DNA of 64,000 bases, from positions 1 through 64,000 of the forward strand of contig NZ_OANU01000031.1 of the NCBI RefSeq assembly GCF_900089835.1, given 5' to 3'. Below, piece by piece: positions 46,365 through 58,274 of this stretch; position 1 is the first letter of the stretch; each line of letters opens with the position of its first letter. This DNA is from Vibrio thalassae (GTDB lineage Bacteria; Pseudomonadota; Gammaproteobacteria; Enterobacterales; Vibrionaceae). The translations under genes were made by a program, and so were the position numbers. Under the pieces are notes generated by a model. That model was not told the DNA's origin. It was given only the letters and a program-made list of their open reading frames with translations, and made no database searches.

Positions 46365-47519
46365 TTATTTAAGGCCAATCGCGTATTTTAAGACTTGCTC
46401 TTTAATCGGCCCGGAATACTCTGCCACTTTTAGTAGAGCATTTCGAGCGAAGGCAAGCGGAGGTAAAGTACTACTAAATCCTTTATAGAACACATCCATG
46501 CCCGTTTGCATTAATAGGTTATCTGGACGACGCTCTAGCTCAAAACGACGCAATGCCTCAATAGAAACGCCTTTATCTTCAAACGCTTTCAACAAGGCTT
46601 CTACATCTTTAAAGCCAAGATTAACGCCCTGACCAGCCAACGGATTTATCGTGTGTGCTGAATCCCCTATTAATACACAACCGTGTTTATAATATCGCTG
46701 TGCATGTCGACGTGTAAGTGGGAATGAACCGTGCTGTAATACGCTAACCTTACCCAATTCAGCTGGAAAGTACTCAACAATCTCCTGCTCTAGCTGGGCG
46801 TGACTCATATTCTTTAACTGCTTAATCCGTTTAGGGGAGTCGTACCAAACTAATGAGCCTTGGTTTCCACATAGTGGTAAAAATGAGCGAGGCCCTGATG
46901 GGGTAAACCACTGCCACGTAATGTCTTGTTGAGGGAGTTCTGTCTCAACGTTAATCAGCATGCATTCTTGACGATAATCCCATGCGGTCACACCAATGCC
47001 ACTGGCTTGTCGTACTCTGGAATTCGCACCATCCGCACCAACGACCAGAGTTGCAGTAATTTCACGACCTGACTCTAAAATGATGGTTGAGCCTTCATCA
47101 TCAAGCGTTAAGCTTTCAACACCGTCACCCTCAATCACTTTCAAGTTGTCGAAGCGAGGAAACTGCTGCCATAATCCGAGTTGGATCACGCGGTTTTCGA
47201 CAATGTAGCCCAATTGCTCTAGATGCAGAGATTCGGCATTGAAACGAATTCGACAGTTTTCCGCTTCCCACGTTTCAAGTCGTGCATAAGGGCAAACACG
47301 CATCGCTTCTATGGCACTCCAAGCGTCGAGGTGTGTTAATAGATCAACAGAGCGATGAGAAATTGCAGAAACACGCAAGTCCATTGGCTGTGAACTTTCA
47401 AACGCTTGAGGGGTAACTTTCTCTATCATCGCGACGGATCGCCCTTGTTTAGCAAGACCCAGCGCCATCGCTGCTCCTACCATGCCACCACCAACTACTG
47501 CAATTTCAAACTGTTCCAT
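46365..47519 (-). CDS. ubiF: Ubiquinone biosynthesis flavin hydroxylase UbiF
   Basis: 384-aa FAD monooxygenase that hydroxylates the demethoxyubiquinone ring in the next-to-last ubiquinone step. N-terminal FAD fold (VVGGGMVGAAMALGLAKQG), middle ATLVVGADGANSRVRQASGI and C-terminal GDSAHTINPLAGQGVNLGFK are the UbiH/UbiF/VisC signature. Choice of UbiF over its paralogues rests on sequence feel and on its place divergent from miaB, as in E. coli. It ends 1 bp from the lactonase gene, convergent. Confidence 0.85.
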   Translation of the reverse strand: MEQFEIAVVGGGMVGAAMALGLAKQGRSVAMIEKVTPQAFESSQPMDLRVSAISHRSVDLLTHLDAWSAIEAMRVCPYARLETWEAENCRIRFNAESLHLEQLGYIVENRVIQLGLWQQFPRFDNLKVIEGDGVESLTLDDEGSTIILESGREITATLVVGADGANSRVRQASGIGVTAWDYRQECMLINVETELPQQDITWQWFTPSGPRSFLPLCGNQGSLVWYDSPKRIKQLKNMSHAQLEQEIVEYFPAELGKVSVLQHGSFPLTRRHAQRYYKHGCVLIGDSAHTINPLAGQGVNLGFKDVEALLKAFEDKGVSIEALRRFELERRPDNLLMQTGMDVFYKGFSSTLPPLAFARNALLKVAEYSGPIKEQVLKYAIGLK

Positions 47520-47813
47520 CGTCTTCTTACTACCCTAAATTCAATGTGTATTCATTGTACGTAGCCCGCTGTCAAAGCGCGAGTGAATTCCTTCGAAAAA
47601 CCCTGCTTTTGTGAGGCCTAATAACCGCTTACAGCAATTGAAATATAAGCTCTCAAAGAGATTTTACACTACCTCTAGTCAGGCGGTTTTTAAAGCAGTA
47701 CAATACGCCGCTTACCGCCAAGATGGTGGTCATAATTTAAACAGCCGCTTTGTTGGTTTCCCAATACAGCGCCTGTGCAATAAAAAGATTTAAATAACTG
47801 ACGAGCGATAGTG
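47520..47813. other. Divergent intergenic region between ubiF and miaB
   Basis: 294 bp with the promoters of both genes. An open frame of 60 codons at 47611-47793 has no ribosome site and no recognisable product. No hairpin or known RNA seen. Confidence 0.4.
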
Positions 47814-49238
47814 ATGAGTAAGAAACTGCTAATTAAAACCTGGGGCTGCCAGATGAACGAATACGATTCATCAAAAATGGCCGATCTGCTTAATGCGGCA
47901 AATGGCTATGAGCTAACAGAAGATCCAGAGGAAGCAGACGTACTACTTTTAAACACTTGCTCTATCCGTGAAAAAGCGCAAGAGAAAGTGTTCCACCAAC
48001 TTGGTCGTTGGAAAACGCTAAAAGATAAAAAAGATGGTGTTGTTATCGGCGTGGGCGGTTGTGTTGCGACTCAAGAAGGTGACCATATTCGCGAGCGTGC
48101 GCCATTTGTTGACGTTATCTTTGGCCCACAAACTCTTCACCGTCTGCCTGAAATGATCAAGCAGTCACAAAGCGATGAAGCGCCAGTAATGGATATCTCT
48201 TTCCCAGAAATCGAGAAGTTTGACCGTCTACCAGAGCCACGTGCAGAAGGCGCAACCGCGTTTGTTTCTATCATGGAAGGCTGTAGTAAGTACTGTACTT
48301 ACTGTGTTGTTCCATACACTCGTGGTGAAGAAGTAAGCCGTCCAATGGATGACGTATTGTTTGAAATTGCTCAGCTTGCTGAACAAGGCGTACGTGAAGT
48401 AAACCTACTTGGCCAAAACGTAAATGCTTACCGTGGTCCAATGCACGATGGCGATATCTGTTCTTTTGCAGAGCTACTGCGCCTGGTTGCTTCTATTGAT
48501 GGTATTGATCGTATCCGCTTTACGACAAGTCACCCGCTAGAGTTCACAGACGATATCATCGCTGTTTACGAAGACACACCAGAGCTTGTTAGCTTCCTGC
48601 ACTTGCCAGTACAGAGTGGTTCAGACCGTGTATTGACGATGATGAAGCGTCCACACACAGCGATTGAATACAAGTCTATCATTCGTAAACTTCGCAAAGC
48701 GCGTCCTGATATTCAAATCAGTTCAGACTTCATTGTTGGTTTCCCTGGTGAAACGGATAAAGATTTCCAAGACACGATGAAACTGATCAAGGATGTAGAT
48801 TTTGATATGAGCTTTAGCTTTATCTTCTCTCCTCGTCCAGGTACACCAGCCGCAGATTATCCATGTGATCTTCCTGAGCAAACTAAGAAAGACCGCTTAT
48901 ACGAGCTACAACAAACTGTAAACTCGCAAGCAATGCGTTATTCACGCCAGATGCTAGACACTGAGCAACGTGTTTTAGTTGAAGGTCCGTCTAAGAAGAA
49001 CCTGATGGAGCTTCGTGCGCGTACCGAAAACAACCGAGTGGTTAACTTCGAAGGTGGTGCAGAGCTAATCGGTCAGTTTGTGGATGTGAAAATCACTGAC
49101 GTGTTCGCAAACTCCCTACGTGGTGAACTAGTAAGAACAGAAAAAGACATGGATCTTCGTAGCGTTATTTCACCAACTCAAATGATGGCGAAAACCAAAC
49201 GCGAAGATGAGCTAGGTGTGGCGACGTTTACGCCTTAA
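47814..49238 (+). CDS. miaB: tRNA methylthiotransferase MiaB
   Basis: 474-aa radical-SAM enzyme adding the methylthio group to isopentenyl-A37 in tRNAs reading UNN codons. Three N-terminal cluster cysteines at C12, C49 and C83 and the radical-SAM triad C157, C161 and C164 (CSKYCTYC) fall at exactly the E. coli positions, which supports the ATG at 47814 over the GTG one codon earlier. A TRAM domain ends the protein. Highly biased codon use. Confidence 0.96.
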   Translation: MSKKLLIKTWGCQMNEYDSSKMADLLNAANGYELTEDPEEADVLLLNTCSIREKAQEKVFHQLGRWKTLKDKKDGVVIGVGGCVATQEGDHIRERAPFVDVIFGPQTLHRLPEMIKQSQSDEAPVMDISFPEIEKFDRLPEPRAEGATAFVSIMEGCSKYCTYCVVPYTRGEEVSRPMDDVLFEIAQLAEQGVREVNLLGQNVNAYRGPMHDGDICSFAELLRLVASIDGIDRIRFTTSHPLEFTDDIIAVYEDTPELVSFLHLPVQSGSDRVLTMMKRPHTAIEYKSIIRKLRKARPDIQISSDFIVGFPGETDKDFQDTMKLIKDVDFDMSFSFIFSPRPGTPAADYPCDLPEQTKKDRLYELQQTVNSQAMRYSRQMLDTEQRVLVEGPSKKNLMELRARTENNRVVNFEGGAELIGQFVDVKITDVFANSLRGELVRTEKDMDLRSVISPTQMMAKTKREDELGVATFTP

Positions 49239-49355
49239 TGCCTATACCCAAACCACTCCAATGTGCTATTTTGGAGTTAATTGGGTACAAATATGCGAAG
49301 CCCGGTCACAGTCGGGCTTCATACATCGCCCTAATGGGCAAAATGTGAGGCAACA

Positions 49356-50435
49356 TTGAGTAATCAAATCGTAACTCTAGAAATTCATCTAGAACCTTCT
49401 GACAATCGCCGTCTGTCCAGCTTGTGCGGTCCTTTCGATGACAATATCAAACATTTAGAGCGCCGTTTAGGTGTCGAGATCAACCACAGAAGCAACTTCT
49501 TTACTATCGTGGGCAAACCGCACACTAGTGCTGCTGCACTAGACATCATCAAAACACTTTATGTCGATACTGCCCCTGTGCGTGGCCAGTACCCTGATAT
49601 TGAGCCAGAACAGATCCACTTAGCCGTTAAAGAATCTGGTGTCCTTGAGCAAAATACTGAATCCGAAATCGCTCATGGTAAAGAAGTGTTTGTAAAGACC
49701 AAAAAAGGGATTATCAAACCACGAACTCCCAACCAAGCTCAATATTTGGTGAACATGGTCACTCATGATATTAGCTTCGGTATTGGCCCTGCGGGTACAG
49801 GTAAAACTTACCTCGCGGTGGCTGCGGCGGTCGATGCACTAGAGCGTCAAGAGATTCGTCGTATCTTACTGACTCGTCCAGCAGTAGAAGCAGGTGAAAA
49901 ACTAGGCTTCCTACCTGGAGATTTAAGCCAGAAAGTCGACCCGTATCTTCGTCCTCTATACGATGCCCTATTTGAGATGCTTGGGTTTGAGCGCGTAGAA
50001 AAACTTATCGAACGTAACGTTATCGAAGTTGCGCCCCTCGCCTACATGCGTGGCCGCACCCTTAACGATGCCTTTATTATTCTCGATGAGAGCCAGAATA
50101 CTACCGTTGAACAAATGAAGATGTTCCTAACGCGTATCGGCTTTAATTCGCGCGCAGTTATCACAGGTGACGTCACACAAATCGATTTACCTCGTGGCGC
50201 GAAATCTGGCCTTCGACATGCAATTGAAGTACTGAGTGAGGTTGATGAAATCAGTTTTAACTTCTTCCAGTCAGATGATGTGGTTCGTCACCCTGTCGTC
50301 GCTCGCATCGTAAACGCTTATGAGAAATGGGAAGCGAAAGATGCCAAAGAGCGTAAACAGCGACGTGAAGAGCGTGAAGCGGCACAAAAGCTACTAGATG
50401 CAGCCTCTGAAAATGCAACGGTGGACGGAAAATAA
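49356..50435 (+). CDS. ybeZ: PhoH-like ATPase YbeZ
   Basis: 359-aa PhoH-family NTPase. Walker [15 protein letters not shown] and Walker [12 protein letters not shown] are intact. An N-terminal KH-like region ([20 protein letters not shown]) suggests RNA binding. It works with YbeY in RNA metabolism and ribosome quality control (family knowledge; details unsettled). The start is TTG, 7 bp after gagg. Its stop overlaps the ybeY start by one base. Confidence 0.92.
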   Translation: MSNQIVTLEIHLEPSDNRRLSSLCGPFDDNIKHLERRLGVEINHRSNFFTIVGKPHTSAAALDIIKTLYVDTAPVRGQYPDIEPEQIHLAVKESGVLEQNTESEIAHGKEVFVKTKKGIIKPRTPNQAQYLVNMVTHDISFGIGPAGTGKTYLAVAAAVDALERQEIRRILLTRPAVEAGEKLGFLPGDLSQKVDPYLRPLYDALFEMLGFERVEKLIERNVIEVAPLAYMRGRTLNDAFIILDESQNTTVEQMKMFLTRIGFNSRAVITGDVTQIDLPRGAKSGLRHAIEVLSEVDEISFNFFQSDDVVRHPVVARIVNAYEKWEAKDAKERKQRREEREAAQKLLDAASENATVDGK

Positions 50436-50899
50436 TGGCGATTGAACTCGATCTTCAAATTGCAGTCGAATCAGAACAAGGTTTACCTAGTGCAGACCAG
50501 TTTCAACATTGGCTAGACAAAACCATTATTCCGTTTCAACAAAACGCTGAGTTAACGATTCGTATCGTTGATGAAGAAGAGAGCCAACAGCTCAATCGCG
50601 ACTACCGTGGTAAAGATAAACCAACTAATGTCCTGTCCTTTCCTTTCGAGGCACCTACTGGGATGGAAATGGATCTGCTTGGCGACATGATCATTTGTCG
50701 TCAGGTTGTCGAAAAAGAAGCCATTGAGCAATCCAAGCCTTTGATTGCACACTGGGCACATATGGTTGTACATGGAAGTCTTCATCTGCTAGGTTATGAT
50801 CATATTGAGGATGCCGAAGCAGAAGAAATGGAGGCTTTGGAAACCGAAATCATGCTTGATATGGGCTTTGATGACCCATATTTAGTAGAAAAGGAGTAA
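50435..50899 (+). CDS. ybeY: Endoribonuclease YbeY
   Basis: 154-aa metal-dependent RNase for 16S rRNA 3' maturation and ribosome quality control. The zinc motif [11 protein letters not shown] and the upstream [15 protein letters not shown] are diagnostic. Translationally coupled to ybeZ. Confidence 0.95.
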   Translation: MAIELDLQIAVESEQGLPSADQFQHWLDKTIIPFQQNAELTIRIVDEEESQQLNRDYRGKDKPTNVLSFPFEAPTGMEMDLLGDMIICRQVVEKEAIEQSKPLIAHWAHMVVHGSLHLLGYDHIEDAEAEEMEALETEIMLDMGFDDPYLVEKE

Positions 50900-50984
50900 G
50901 CATACTTCGCTAGCATTCACGCTAGAGGTGGTGTTTACGCATGTGAGCTATCACACATCTGATAGCATTCTAAATTGAGAAGTC

Positions 50985-51881
50985 ATGAACGAAGAGTCTT
51001 CTCCCTCTCAGTCAGAGGGAAACAGTAAAAAATCGGAAGGTCCGAGTAGAAAGTCCTTCTTTGAGCGCCTAGGTCAAATTTTTCAAGGCGAACCAAAAGA
51101 TCGCCAAGAACTTGTGGATGTCATCCGCGATTCTGAAGAAAACGACCTAATTGACCACGATACCCGCGATATGCTCGAAGGTGTCATGGAAATTTCTGAA
51201 ATGAGAGTGCGTGACATCATGTTGCCGCGCTCACAAATGGTCACTATCGAGCGTTCCGATAACCTCGATAAATTGATCGAACTAATGACGGATGCGCAGC
51301 ACTCTCGCTACCCTGTTATCAGTGAAGATAAAGACCATGTAGAAGGCATCCTCTTAGCTAAGGACCTCCTCCGTTATTTGGGCTCAGAGAGCGCCCCGTT
51401 TGATATTGAAGAAGTGATTCGCCCTGCGGTCGTTGTCCCTGAAAGTAAGCGAGTAGATCGCCTACTGAAAGAGTTCCGCGAAGAGCGTTATCATATGGCC
51501 ATTGTTGTCGATGAATTTGGTGGAGTATCTGGTCTTGTGACCATTGAAGATATTCTCGAAGAAATCGTTGGCGAAATCGAGGACGAATTCGATGACGATG
51601 ATGAGCTCGATATCAGAAAACTGAGTAAGCACACTTTTGCAGTGAAAGCACTGACCACTATTGAAGAGTTCAATGAAACATTTGGATCTAACTTTAGTGA
51701 TGAAGAAGTTGACACTGTTGGTGGCCTAGTCATGACTGCATTCGGTCACTTACCATCACGCGGTGAAGTGGTTGAAATAGAAAATTACAACTTTAAGGTG
51801 ACAGCGGCGGATAATCGTCGTGTGGTTCAGGTCCAAGTGACAATACCTGACCTAGACGCAGCTTCAAATGTCGAGGAGTAA
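50985..51881 (+). CDS. ybeX: CorC/YbeX CBS-domain protein
   Basis: 298-aa protein with a paired CBS module ([20 protein letters not shown] and [20 protein letters not shown]) and a C-terminal CorC/HlyC transporter-associated domain ([20 protein letters not shown]). Linked to magnesium efflux with CorA and, more recently, to ribosome metabolism. The acidic linker ([11 protein letters not shown]) is typical. It lies 85 bp after ybeY and 42 bp before lnt. Confidence 0.92.
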   Translation: MNEESSPSQSEGNSKKSEGPSRKSFFERLGQIFQGEPKDRQELVDVIRDSEENDLIDHDTRDMLEGVMEISEMRVRDIMLPRSQMVTIERSDNLDKLIELMTDAQHSRYPVISEDKDHVEGILLAKDLLRYLGSESAPFDIEEVIRPAVVVPESKRVDRLLKEFREERYHMAIVVDEFGGVSGLVTIEDILEEIVGEIEDEFDDDDELDIRKLSKHTFAVKALTTIEEFNETFGSNFSDEEVDTVGGLVMTAFGHLPSRGEVVEIENYNFKVTAADNRRVVQVQVTIPDLDAASNVEE

Positions 51882-51923
51882 CCTCCACATTTTCTGCTCA
51901 CCCAAAAGTGAGATGATATATAA

Positions 51924-53429
51924 ATGAAGAAAAATCTTCGCATACTGCGGCCCATTGGGGCCGCTTTTGTTGGTGCCAGCACCACTCTCTCGTTTGCTCC
52001 CTATCAGATTTGGCCCTTGGCTATCCTGAGCCCGTTTCTCCTTCTTCTCCTCATTAAGGGCCGAAGTACAAAGAGTGCGCTTTGGACTGGCTATGCGTGG
52101 GGAATCGGCCAGTTTGCTACTGGTATCAGTTGGGTTCACGTAAGTATCGATACTTTTGGTGGTATGCCAAAAATTGCCAGTGTCTTCTTAATGGCACTGT
52201 TGGTGGGATACCTTTCGATTTACTCGGCGCTGTTCGCTTGGTCTTTAAATCGATTCTTCCCATCTGATAATAAGACCCGTTATTTTCTTGCAGCTCCAGC
52301 ACTTTGGCTGGTGTTCGACTGGGCTCGCGGCTGGGTCATGACTGGCTTCCCATGGCTATGGCTAGGCTACAGTCAAATTGACTCGCCATTAGCTAGCTTC
52401 GCTCCGATAGGTGGTGTTGAGTTGATTACGTTACTGCTTATGGTTATGGCCGCGAGTTTAGCCTACTTAACCATAATGAAGCAGTGGCAACTCGCCATTA
52501 TTCCCTTAGTGATATTCGCCACAGGCTTTGGCTTACGCAATTATGATTGGGTCACCCCTGCAGCGAACCGCACAAAATCGGTCGCCTTGATCCAAGGTAA
52601 TATTGACCAAGCGATGAAGTGGATGCCTAATCATCGTTGGCCAACCATTATGAAATACACTGACCTCAGTCGCGAGAACTGGGACGCGGACATTATTATA
52701 TGGCCAGAAGCCGCCGTTCCAGCCATGGAATTTGAACTTCCCTCATTCCTGCGCAATTTAGACTCTGCGGCTAAAATGAATCATTCCGCTATAATTACCG
52801 GGATCATCAACAAAACCGAAGCGGGTGAATACTACAACAGTATCTTGGTGGTTGGTCAGACTCCTTATGGTGACTACGAAATGGATCTTGACGAACGTTA
52901 CCACAAGCACCATTTGCTCCCTTTCGGTGAATTTGTGCCGTTTGGAGAGTTGTTGAGACCGCTTGCGCCATTCTTTAATCTGCCAATGTCTTCGTTCAGC
53001 CGAGGCGCGTACGTGCAACCAAACATTATCGCCAACGGTATGCATTTAGCTCCCGCTTTATGCTACGAAATCATTTTTGGTGAGCAAGTGAGACAGAATG
53101 TAACAGACGATACCGACTTTCTGTTAACCTTATCCAACGACGCGTGGTTTGGCCGCTCGATTGGTCCATTGCAACATATGGAAATTGCTCGAATGCGTGC
53201 TTTAGAGTTGGGTTTACCGCTGATTCGTTCAACCAATAATGGTGTCACTGCCGTGACCGATCACAAAGGTCAGATTATCGCTCAGATTCCACAATTTGAA
53301 ACCGCCGTATTGAGAGCGGATGTCACTCCGACCGATGGAACCACCTGGTATCGTGAAGTCGGTACTTGGCCTTTATATGTGTGGGTTTTAGCTTGTCTAG
53401 GCTTTGGCCTACTAAGACGTCGTCAATAA
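51924..53429 (+). CDS. lnt: Apolipoprotein N-acyltransferase Lnt
   Basis: 501-aa inner-membrane enzyme that adds the third acyl chain to lipoproteins. Six or more membrane segments in the first 200 residues are followed by a periplasmic nitrilase-like domain with the triad E262 (WPEAAVP), K328 ([12 protein letters not shown]) and C380 (CYEIIFGE), and a last membrane helix at the C-terminus. Order ybeZ-ybeY-ybeX-lnt is the standard one. It serves the lipoproteins in this window, including LolB, NutA, FlgH and the NadN-like protein. Confidence 0.95.
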   Translation: MKKNLRILRPIGAAFVGASTTLSFAPYQIWPLAILSPFLLLLLIKGRSTKSALWTGYAWGIGQFATGISWVHVSIDTFGGMPKIASVFLMALLVGYLSIYSALFAWSLNRFFPSDNKTRYFLAAPALWLVFDWARGWVMTGFPWLWLGYSQIDSPLASFAPIGGVELITLLLMVMAASLAYLTIMKQWQLAIIPLVIFATGFGLRNYDWVTPAANRTKSVALIQGNIDQAMKWMPNHRWPTIMKYTDLSRENWDADIIIWPEAAVPAMEFELPSFLRNLDSAAKMNHSAIITGIINKTEAGEYYNSILVVGQTPYGDYEMDLDERYHKHHLLPFGEFVPFGELLRPLAPFFNLPMSSFSRGAYVQPNIIANGMHLAPALCYEIIFGEQVRQNVTDDTDFLLTLSNDAWFGRSIGPLQHMEIARMRALELGLPLIRSTNNGVTAVTDHKGQIIAQIPQFETAVLRADVTPTDGTTWYREVGTWPLYVWVLACLGFGLLRRRQ

Positions 53430-53627
53430 CTACATTATCACACCGGCCATTGGGGCTTACTTGCCAATGGCCATCACTCGTTTTCTATCTAAAATACAAG
53501 TTGAAAAAACGGTCTCATAAACTTTCTTCCATAATATATAACTATTTGGTTCTTTTCCCTTGCCAAACAAAATCATATTCTTAACTGGTAATCAATAACC
53601 ACCACGGTTGAATGAAGGAACATTATA

Positions 53628-54596
53628 ATGAGCAAGATTTACGAAGATAATTCACTGACAATTGGTAACACCCCTCTAGTTCGCCTAAACAAAGTAAGTA
53701 ATGGTAACGTGCTTGCTAAAGTTGAAGCACGCAACCCAAGCTTCAGTGTTAAGTGCCGTATCGGTGCAAACATGATCTGGGAAGCGGAAAAAGACGGTCG
53801 TCTAAAAGCAGGCGTAGAGCTAGTTGAGCCAACCAGTGGTAACACAGGTATTGCTCTTGCTTTCGTTGCAGCTGCACGCGGCTACAAACTCACACTTACT
53901 ATGCCTGAGTCTATGAGTCTTGAGCGTCGTAAGCTTCTTAAGGCACTAGGTGCTAACCTTGAACTCACAGAAGCAGCGAAAGGTATGAAAGGGGCTATCG
54001 CTAAGGCAGAAGAAATTGTCGCTTCAAACCCAGAAAAGTATCTATTACTTCAACAATTCAACAACCCAGCAAACCCAGCTATTCATGAAAAGACAACGGG
54101 GCCGGAGATCTGGGAAGCAACGGATGGTGAAATCGACGTATTCGTCGCTGGTGTAGGTACAGGTGGTACTATCACAGGTACTAGCCGCTATATTAAGGGT
54201 GAAAAAGGTAAAGCAATTGTTTCAGTTGCCGTTGAGCCAGCAGAATCGCCGGTCATTTCTCAAGTGCTAGCAGGTCAAGAGATCCAACCAGCTCCTCACA
54301 AAATCCAAGGCATCGGTGCAGGATTTATCCCAGAGAACTTGGATCTTGAGCTCGTTGACCGTGTTGAACTGGTTACTTCTGAAGAAGCCATCGAAATGGC
54401 GCGCCGTCTAATGGAAGAAGAAGGGATCCTAGCTGGCATCTCATCAGGCGCAGCCGTTGTAGCGGCTAACAAGCTTGCTGAACTTCCTGAATTCAAAGGA
54501 AAAACCATTGTCACCGTACTTCCGAGTTCAGGTGAACGTTACCTAAGTTCTGCATTGTTTGCCGGTATATTTACTGACAAAGAGATTCAACAGTAA
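53628..54596 (+). CDS. cysK: Cysteine synthase A (O-acetylserine sulfhydrylase)
   Basis: 322-aa pyridoxal-phosphate enzyme making cysteine from O-acetylserine and sulfide. The PLP lysine is K42 ([10 protein letters not shown]); the phosphate loop is [13 protein letters not shown], and the substrate loop [17 protein letters not shown]. Length matches CysK. An aagga ribosome site precedes the ATG. Independent unit with its own terminator; upstream of ptsH as in E. coli. Confidence 0.95.
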   Translation: MSKIYEDNSLTIGNTPLVRLNKVSNGNVLAKVEARNPSFSVKCRIGANMIWEAEKDGRLKAGVELVEPTSGNTGIALAFVAAARGYKLTLTMPESMSLERRKLLKALGANLELTEAAKGMKGAIAKAEEIVASNPEKYLLLQQFNNPANPAIHEKTTGPEIWEATDGEIDVFVAGVGTGGTITGTSRYIKGEKGKAIVSVAVEPAESPVISQVLAGQEIQPAPHKIQGIGAGFIPENLDLELVDRVELVTSEEAIEMARRLMEEEGILAGISSGAAVVAANKLAELPEFKGKTIVTVLPSSGERYLSSALFAGIFTDKEIQQ

Positions 54597-54622
54597 TATG
54601 TTGCCAAATCAATTTTTGCACG

Positions 54623-54649
54623 AAAAAAGCCCCTTTAAGGGGCTTTTTT
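54623..54649 (+). terminator. Terminator of cysK
   Basis: Hairpin aaaagcccc/ggggctttt with a T run, 26 bp after the stop. Confidence 0.88.
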
Positions 54650-54894
54650 GTTGAAACTCTGTCAGCCTTTGGTAATATCAGGTCAGTTTTATTTTAAGCC
54701 GAAAAATAAATAGGCTAATTACAGAATTTCGTAAGACAGGTATACAGCGAAGACTGCAAACTTGTCCTACAATTCTAGACCGACACAATTCTTAACAGTT
54801 ATGACTTTCGCACTATAGCGAGGCGTAACATTTAACGATAAGCTTGGTTTGGTTTAGAAACTAAACATAAAATAAATCAATTGGGGTATAAAAA
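54650..54894. other. ptsH leader and promoter region
   Basis: 245 bp between the cysK terminator and ptsH. AT-rich with several possible -10 elements (one near cactatagcg, about 54812-54821). No CRP site is clear enough to call. Confidence 0.35.
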
Positions 54895-55152
54895 ATGTAC
54901 GAGAAGCAAGTAGAAATCACAGCAGAAAACGGCCTTCACACTCGTCCGGCTGCTCAGTTTGTTAAAGAAGCAAAAGCATTTGACGCTGACATCACTGTGG
55001 CTACTAACGGCAAAAGCGCTAGCGCGAAAAGCCTATTCAAACTACAAACTCTAGGTCTAGTTAAAGGCACTACTATCACAATCTCTGCTGAAGGCCCACA
55101 AGCTCAACAAGCAGTTGACCACCTAGTAGCTCTAATCCCTGAGCTTCACTAA
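54895..55152 (+). CDS. ptsH: Phosphocarrier protein HPr
   Basis: 85-aa PTS phosphocarrier. The catalytic His15 lies in [13 protein letters not shown], and the regulatory-position Ser46 in [13 protein letters not shown]. Receives phosphate from PtsI and passes it to sugar-specific EIIA proteins, including Crr downstream. First gene of ptsH-ptsI-crr; very strong codon bias. Confidence 0.97.
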   Translation: MYEKQVEITAENGLHTRPAAQFVKEAKAFDADITVATNGKSASAKSLFKLQTLGLVKGTTITISAEGPQAQQAVDHLVALIPELH

Positions 55153-55288
55153 TAGACCAGTTCCTCTTAAAGCCATTTTGTGAAAACAGAATGGCTTTAT
55201 TGGAAATAGCTCAAGCTATCAGCTACACATAATTAGTAGCTAATAACTATCCAATCTTTAATACACTAGACCACATAAAGGTAAAGCT

Positions 55289-57016
55289 ATGATTTCAGGC
55301 ATCCTAGCATCTCCTGGTATTGCTATTGGTAAAGCACTACTACTTCAAGAAGACGAGATTGTTCTAAACACGTCGACCATTTCAGATGACCAAGTTGAAG
55401 CAGAAGTTGCGCGTTTCTTTGACGCTCGCAACAAATCAGCTCAACAACTGGAAGTTGTTAAGCAGAAAGCGCTTGAAACTTTTGGTGAAGAGAAAGAGGC
55501 TATCTTCGAAGGCCATATCATGCTTCTTGAAGATGAAGAGCTAGAAGAGGAAATCCTAGCACTCATCAAAAAAGACAAACTATCTGCAGACAACGCGATT
55601 CACACAGTAATCGAAGAGCAAGCGACTGCACTAGAATCTCTAGATGACGAATACCTTAAAGAACGTGCAACTGATATCCGTGATATCGGTACTCGTTTCG
55701 TTAAGAACGCACTAGGCATCAACATCGTTTCACTAGGTGATATCGATGAAGAAGTTATCCTAGTTGCTTACGACCTGACTCCATCTGAAACGGCACAGAT
55801 CAACCTTGATTACGTGCTAGGTTTCGCATGTGACATCGGCGGTCGTACTTCGCACACTTCTATCATGGCACGTTCACTAGAACTTCCTGCGATTGTTGGT
55901 ACTAACGACATCACTAAGAAAGTGAACAACGGCGACATGTTGGTTCTTGACGCGATGAACAACAAGATCATCGTAAACCCAACTCAAGCTCAGATTGACG
56001 AAGCGAAAGCGGTACGTGAAGCGTTCCTTGCAGAAAAAGAGGAACTAGCAAAACTTAAAGACCTACCAGCAGAAACTCTAGACGGCCACCGTGTAGAAGT
56101 TTGCGGTAACATCGGTACAGTGAAAGACTGCGATGGCATCAACCGTAACGGCGGTGAAGGTGTTGGTCTGTATCGTACAGAATTCCTATTCATGGACCGT
56201 ACTGCTCTTCCTACTGAAGAAGAACAGTATCAAGCTTACAAAGAAGTTGCGGAAGCAATGCACGGTCACGCGGTAATTATCCGTACTATGGATATCGGTG
56301 GTGATAAAGATCTACCTTACCTAGACCTTCCAGAAGAGATGAACCCATTCCTTGGTTGGCGTGCAGTTCGTATCAGCTTGGATCGTCGTGAAATCCTTCG
56401 TGACCAGCTACGTGGTATCCTACGTGCATCAGCACACGGTAAGCTGCGCATCATGTTCCCAATGATCATCTCTGTAGAAGAGATTCGTGAACTGAAAGCT
56501 GCTATCGAAGAGTACAAAGCAGAACTTCGTGCTGAAGGTCTAGCATTTGACGAAAACATCGAAATCGGTGTAATGGTTGAAACTCCTGCTGCGGCAGCGA
56601 TTGCTCACCACCTAGCGAAAGAAGTTTCGTTCTTTAGTATTGGTACTAACGACTTAACTCAGTATACTCTAGCAGTAGACCGTGGTAATGAGCTTATTTC
56701 TCACCTATACAACCCACTTTCACCTGCTGTACTTACAGTAATTAAGCAAGTGATCGACGCTTCGCATAAAGAAGGTAAGTGGACTGGTATGTGTGGTGAG
56801 CTTGCTGGCGACGAGCGTGCGACTCTACTTCTACTGGGCATGGGCCTAGATGAGTTTAGTATGAGCGGTATTTCAATTCCTAAGGTTAAGAAAGTAATCC
56901 GCAACGCTAACTTCGCAGAAGTAAAAGCAATGGCTGATGAAGCGCTAGAAATGGCGACTGCTGCAGAAATTGAGGCACACGTCGAAAAATTTATCGCAGA
57001 AAAGACAAACTGCTAA
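55289..57016 (+). CDS. ptsI: PTS enzyme I
   Basis: 575-aa phosphoenolpyruvate-protein phosphotransferase. Active-site His189 lies in [13 protein letters not shown]; the PEP-binding barrel carries [16 protein letters not shown] and [20 protein letters not shown], and the acid/base Cys region is [13 protein letters not shown]. Full length. It follows ptsH by 136 bp and precedes crr by 41 bp. Confidence 0.97.
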   Translation: MISGILASPGIAIGKALLLQEDEIVLNTSTISDDQVEAEVARFFDARNKSAQQLEVVKQKALETFGEEKEAIFEGHIMLLEDEELEEEILALIKKDKLSADNAIHTVIEEQATALESLDDEYLKERATDIRDIGTRFVKNALGINIVSLGDIDEEVILVAYDLTPSETAQINLDYVLGFACDIGGRTSHTSIMARSLELPAIVGTNDITKKVNNGDMLVLDAMNNKIIVNPTQAQIDEAKAVREAFLAEKEELAKLKDLPAETLDGHRVEVCGNIGTVKDCDGINRNGGEGVGLYRTEFLFMDRTALPTEEEQYQAYKEVAEAMHGHAVIIRTMDIGGDKDLPYLDLPEEMNPFLGWRAVRISLDRREILRDQLRGILRASAHGKLRIMFPMIISVEEIRELKAAIEEYKAELRAEGLAFDENIEIGVMVETPAAAAIAHHLAKEVSFFSIGTNDLTQYTLAVDRGNELISHLYNPLSPAVLTVIKQVIDASHKEGKWTGMCGELAGDERATLLLLGMGLDEFSMSGISIPKVKKVIRNANFAEVKAMADEALEMATAAEIEAHVEKFIAEKTNC

Positions 57017-57057
57017 TATAATTGAGCAGAACAAAATCAAACCTTTAGGAGCACAAC

Positions 57058-57567
57058 ATGGGTCTGTTTGACAAACTGAAGAAGCTAGTATCTGACGACA
57101 GCGCTGACACTGGTGCAATCGAAATTATCGCCCCTCTTTCTGGTGAAATTGTAAACATCGAAGATGTGCCAGACGTCGTATTTGCTGAGAAAATCGTTGG
57201 TGACGGTATTGCAATCAAGCCAGCTGGTGACAAGATGGTAGCTCCTGTTAACGGTACTATCGGTAAGATCTTTGAGACGAACCACGCGTTCTCTATCGAG
57301 TCTGACGACGGCATCGAGCTATTTGTTCACTTCGGTATCGACACTGTTGAACTGAAAGGTGAAGGCTTCAAGCGTATCGCTGAAGAAGGCCAGTCAGTGA
57401 AAGCAGGTGACACTATCATCGAATTCGACCTAGCACTTCTTGAAGAGAAAGCTAAGTCAACGCTAACTCCTGTTGTTATCTCTAACATGGACGAAATCAA
57501 AGAGCTGAACAAGCTTTCTGGTTCTGTTACTGTTGGTGAAACGCCGGTACTACGCGTAACTAAGTAA
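57058..57567 (+). CDS. crr: Glucose-specific PTS component EIIA-Glc
   Basis: 169-aa EIIA. The phosphorylated His91 is in [14 protein letters not shown], and the neighbouring His is in [10 protein letters not shown]. The N-terminal helix [13 protein letters not shown] is the membrane-contacting segment. Besides glucose and trehalose transport it controls adenylate cyclase and inducer exclusion. Last gene of the operon, with a strong terminator. Confidence 0.97.
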   Translation: MGLFDKLKKLVSDDSADTGAIEIIAPLSGEIVNIEDVPDVVFAEKIVGDGIAIKPAGDKMVAPVNGTIGKIFETNHAFSIESDDGIELFVHFGIDTVELKGEGFKRIAEEGQSVKAGDTIIEFDLALLEEKAKSTLTPVVISNMDEIKELNKLSGSVTVGETPVLRVTK

Positions 57568-57590
57568 TTAGTTAATCTCGACGTAGAAAA

Positions 57591-57616
57591 AACGCAGCCT
57601 TGGCTGCGTTTTTTTA
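57591..57616 (+). terminator. Terminator of ptsHI-crr
   Basis: Hairpin aacgcagcc/ggctgcgtt with seven T. Confidence 0.88.
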
Positions 57617-57666
57617 TGTCTTGTCTTTCCTGCTGCTGCCTCACCCATACCCTTGTATGCGCTTAT

Positions 57667-58233
57667 TTACAGCGAAATGGACGCTAGAACTTCTCCTGAG
57701 AAGGTGTGAGCGCTTAAAGTCGTCTCCTCAAGTAATCCATAGCTCGCGGCATAACCATTTCTTGGGAAGGTAATGGAACCGGGGTTGAATATGATTTGCT
57801 CTCCTTGCCACTCCGCAACCGGTATATGTGTGTGCCCATGCGCAATCACATCACCTCGCTTCAAAGCAGGTCGTTTCTCAGCGTTGTACAGATGCCCATG
57901 GGTTAGGAACAGTCGTTGTCCATTAGCAAGCATAACCCATGCGTAGTCAGCCATCATAGGAAACGCCAACAGCATTTGGTCCACTTCACTATCACAGTTC
58001 CCTCTCACAGCAATAATACTGTCACTGTGTGCATTCAAGAGCTCTGCAACTTTCGGAGGGTTATAACTTTCAGGCACTGGATTTCTTGGGCCATGATTGA
58101 GGACATCGCCTAAAATCACCAAATGTTCAGCGCCCGAACTAAGATATGCGGCTAAAACCTGTTCGGTGGCATCGAGGCTACCGTGCAAATCGGAAGCAAA
58201 AAATAGTTTCACTGGTTTATCTCCACCATTCAT
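57667..58233 (-). CDS. yfcE: Phosphodiesterase YfcE
   Basis: 188-aa calcineurin-like metallophosphodiesterase. Metal motifs appear in order: FFASDLHGS, LGDVLNHGP, AVRGNCDSEVD, LFLTHGHLYN and AHGHTHIPVAE. The E. coli enzyme acts on model phosphodiesters; the true substrate is unknown. Length matches the family. Convergent with crr. Confidence 0.9.
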   Translation of the reverse strand: MNGGDKPVKLFFASDLHGSLDATEQVLAAYLSSGAEHLVILGDVLNHGPRNPVPESYNPPKVAELLNAHSDSIIAVRGNCDSEVDQMLLAFPMMADYAWVMLANGQRLFLTHGHLYNAEKRPALKRGDVIAHGHTHIPVAEWQGEQIIFNPGSITFPRNGYAASYGLLEETTLSAHTFSGEVLASISL

Positions 58234-58274
58234 GTTGACGGTATTGTAACTCAGCTAATTATGATTCGCCTGCT

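Noticed and set aside
47611-47793. 60-codon ORF between ubiF and miaB
   Set aside because: No ribosome site, basic low-complexity product, sits in the miaB promoter region.
49290-49325. Terminator between miaB and ybeZ
   Set aside because: The gaagcccg/cgggcttc hairpin is real but no T run follows, so read-through into ybeZ is likely; left uncalled.
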